A stretch of 64,000 nucleotides of DNA from Metridium senile. Taxonomy: Eukaryota; Cnidaria; Anthozoa; Actiniaria; Metridiidae. The DNA lies in contig OX459095.1 of the NCBI GenBank assembly GCA_949775045.1, positions 25,645,978 to 25,709,977 on the forward strand. The letters run 5' to 3'. Shown here one piece after another: positions 61,848 through 64,000 of the stretch (position 1 is the stretch's first letter; the number at the start of each line of letters is the position of its first letter). Position numbers and translations under genes: made by a program. The notes under the pieces were generated by a model, which was not told the origin of the DNA, searched no databases, and saw only the letters and a list, made by a program, of their open reading frames with translations.

Positions 61848-61945
61848 TGTAAGAGATATACAGTGGCTCGTCTTCGAGTCGGACTCGCCACTGTATATTC
61901 CATACAGATCGCCCGCTCATATTGTATATAGTACTAAAAACTCTA
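61848..61945. repeat. Right part of a palindrome split by the MULE
   Basis: ATACAGTGGCTCGTC and GACTCGCCACTGTAT pair, and CGATCTGTATGG pairs back to the TSD side. Joining 49855-49884 to 61848 restores an imperfect palindrome of about 120 bp (AGTACTAT at the far left, ATAGTACT at the far right). Confidence 0.75.
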
Positions 61946-62200
61946 AAAAAAAAATAAGTAATAAGCTGATGACGACGTTTCGGACGTGAATATTAATTTC
62001 GTATAAAATCCACATTTCTTATCATCGTCCTTATATAATGTGTCGAGCTAGCAAAAGATGTGAAAAATTGACACATTTCAAACAATTTTCGACTAGTACT
62101 GTATAGTGATTGTTCATTTCTGTCTGCAAAACTGCAACCGGGATTGCAGATCACATGCAAATTATTTGTCAAATCCTAAGTACTTATTGACTGAGTGGGA

Positions 62201-62302
62201 GGGCCGTACGGGAAAATATTTGGCTCGCGGTCATGACGTACGGAACGAGCGCAGCGAGGTCCGTACAAATGACCAGGAGCCAAATATTTTCCCGTACGGC
62301 CC
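62201..62302. repeat. Imperfect palindrome with 26-bp arms
   Basis: GGGCCGTACGGGAAAATATT with TGGCTC at the left and its reverse complement at the right. Further CGTACGG motifs inside and downstream (62230-62430) suggest a family of short inverted elements. Confidence 0.7.
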
Positions 62303-62309
62303 GACCTAA

Positions 62310-62328
62310 CTAACCCTAACCCTAACCC
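62310..62328. repeat. Interstitial telomere-like motif
   Basis: CTAACCCTAACCCTAACCC, about three copies of the metazoan telomere repeat (TTAGGG on the minus strand), directly beside the palindrome end. Confidence 0.7.
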
Positions 62329-62429
62329 ACACTTTTTAATTTAAAGGCCATTTTTGTTGTGATGTTTCGAGTAGCAGGTCCGTACGTGTTTGTACGGACC
62401 AGGTGAAAAAAGCCGTACGGACCCCATCA

Positions 62430-63197
62430 CGTGACTTTTTACAAAGGTTTTCTTAAGAGCGCGCGCCGGGCAAAATACGGGTCATATGATAAAAAGATAT
62501 ATTTTACTGTATGGGGAATTATTTTGAAGAGTAACAGATGAAGACTAGCAATTATTCAGTTTTTTTATTTGGTATAACTATAAACAAAAGATTAGAAATG
62601 TCTATTTTTATCTCAACATATCAATATAAGTAATACATTTTGATCATTTTGAAACAAGTATCACAATTTTTTGGGACTTTATTATTTACCTTTAATGTTA
62701 TTCAGATTTTTATTTCTCCAGAAAATAAAGGGAACAATTAACACTAATTAATTTACAATACAAAGTAGATAAAACATTTTGCTATTCTTAGTATATAACG
62801 CAATAATGGTCACAAATAACTGGTCTTATACAATAGGACCTTCCCTTGTGCCAAAAGCGAGCTTATGCCGCTAAAACAAAAATCTCTAATAAGCCCGTCC
62901 CAAATCCTCAGATAGACTAGTTGGGCTGCCTGTGTCAGACTCAAGCATTCATAGGCCAGTATATGATGTCAAAAAACATTATTGACTAATGGCGTTACAT
63001 GCATCGTGACACTTTCCTTACAAATACATGTTCTACGATCGATATACATACAATACTTGTATAATACATGTATAGTACATGTTATTTTGATTGGTATTTT
63101 ACCACATACCCCATGATTAGGGACACAGGAAACCCATCATGCACTTAGTTTCAGTGATATGTCAAGATGGAGAGATTGTAGCTTTAATGTATCTTAT
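62430..63197. other. Gene-free stretch
   Basis: AT-rich DNA without a supportable gene. A short GATGAAGACTAGCAATTA remnant of the hammerhead-like repeat is at about 62537. Confidence 0.4.
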
Positions 63198-63721
63198 CAG
63201 GGGCGGATTTAGGGGGTGTCCCTTCAGGAGCCGGACACCCCCCTAGCGCCGCAATTACCCCTATTTTATTTAAAACATTTAGGGACCGGACACCCCCTAG
63301 CGCCGCAATAACCCCTATTTTATTTAACACATTTAGGGACCGGACACCCCCTAGCGCCGCAATAACCCCTATCTTATTTAACACATTTAGGGACCGGACA
63401 CCCCCCTAGCGCCGCAATTACCCTATTTTATTTAACACATTTAGGGACCGGACACCCCCCTACCGTTGCAATTACCCCTATTTTATTTAACACATTTAGG
63501 GACCGGACACCCCCCTAGCGCGCAATTACCCTATTTTATTTAACACATTTAGGGACCGGACACCCCCCCCCCCCCCTCCCCCCAGCGCCGCAATAACCCC
63601 TATTTTATTTAACACATTTAGGGACCGGACACCCCCTAGCGCCGCAATTACCCCTATTTTATTTAACACATTCAGGGACCGGACACCCCCTAACACCTTA
63701 GGAGCCCTGGATCCGCCTCTG
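63198..63721. mobile_element. hAT-like MITE with internal 54-bp satellite expansion
   Basis: Terminal CAGGGGCGGATTTAG at the left and CTGGATCCGCCTCTG at the right, flanked by approximately CTTAT on both sides. The interior holds about nine 54-bp copies of CTAGCGCCGCAATWACCCCT, ATTTTATTTAACACATTTAG, GGACCGGACACCCC. The minus-strand LNKIGVIAALGGVRS frame is an artefact, since 54 is divisible by three. Confidence 0.8.
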
Positions 63722-64000
63722 CTTATGTAACTATTGAGGCTGGTTTCTGAATTCTAGAGAAAATAAGGGTAAGAACAGTTTTGCTGTTGGTGTATGTGGC
63801 TATACTTATCTTGCACCACTTTAAACAAATACTCACTAAAATAAATCGCCGAGATAGACAAAACAAAAGTGTTCACTATTAAATGGTATCTCCATCTCTT
63901 TCTCCATACTCTTCCAACAGCAATGTTCATCACTCGAGTTTGAATCACGAGCGAAATTGTGTTGAAGACTAAATCGATAAAAAGTCCAGCAGAAACTCGC

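Noticed and set aside
63184..63384. Small protein with LNKIGVIAALGGVRS repeats
   Set aside because: By-product of a 54-bp satellite inside a MITE.

Overview
The window looks like nuclear DNA of a cnidarian, most likely an anthozoan (sea anemone or coral). The evidence is AT-rich sequence, genes split by GT-AG introns, animal-type mitochondrial and glycolytic genes, an extracellular protein mixing collagen, Ig, sushi and D8C domains, very abundant TGA/ATGA-type microsatellites, and a dense population of DNA transposons and hammerhead-like repeats. The species cannot be fixed from the sequence alone. All exon boundaries given here were read by eye from splice signals and reading-frame phase; every multi-exon model closes in frame.

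Layout. 1-3.4 kb: the first two coding exons of a NOL4-like gene on the minus strand, running off the left edge. 3.4-15.3 kb: gene-poor DNA with minisatellites, MITEs, a SINE and a LINE tail. 15.36-26.53 kb (minus): a 12-exon gene for a predicted 980-residue type II membrane protein (coiled coil, furin-like site, short collagen stretch, three Ig domains, sushi, D8C), with a complete tRNA-Glu(CTC) in one intron. 27.6-32.2 kb (plus): BCS1L, a mitochondrial AAA ATPase of complex III assembly (420 aa, 4 exons). 33.6-41.8 kb (minus): RMND1/DUF155, a mitochondrial translation factor (345 aa, 11 coding exons), tail-to-tail with BCS1L. 42.8-46.8 kb (plus): class I fructose-bisphosphate aldolase (360 aa, 3 exons), head-to-head with RMND1 across about 1 kb that carries CCAAT motifs.

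49.9-61.8 kb is the standout: an apparently intact 11,953-bp Mutator-like DNA transposon flanked by a perfect 10-bp target-site duplication. Its ends are inverted arrays of a ~141-bp satellite unit. Its single gene (10 exons, predicted 1,721 aa) joins a complete protein kinase domain, an unrecognised domain, a linker encoded by five tandem 84-nt exons, and a MULE transposase with its D, D, CxxH and E motifs plus a SWIM zinc finger. I am not aware of a kinase fused to a MULE transposase; whether it is a known family needs a database search.

Many smaller elements are resolved to the base by their duplications: several MULE-type MITEs with 9-10-bp duplications, two hAT-like elements with 6-bp duplications (one inside the aldolase intron seems to carry a captured terminal exon), Harbinger-like MITEs with TAA duplications, and repeats with hammerhead-ribozyme-like cores. 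61.8-64 kb holds palindromes, an interstitial telomere-like motif and a MITE with internal satellite expansion.
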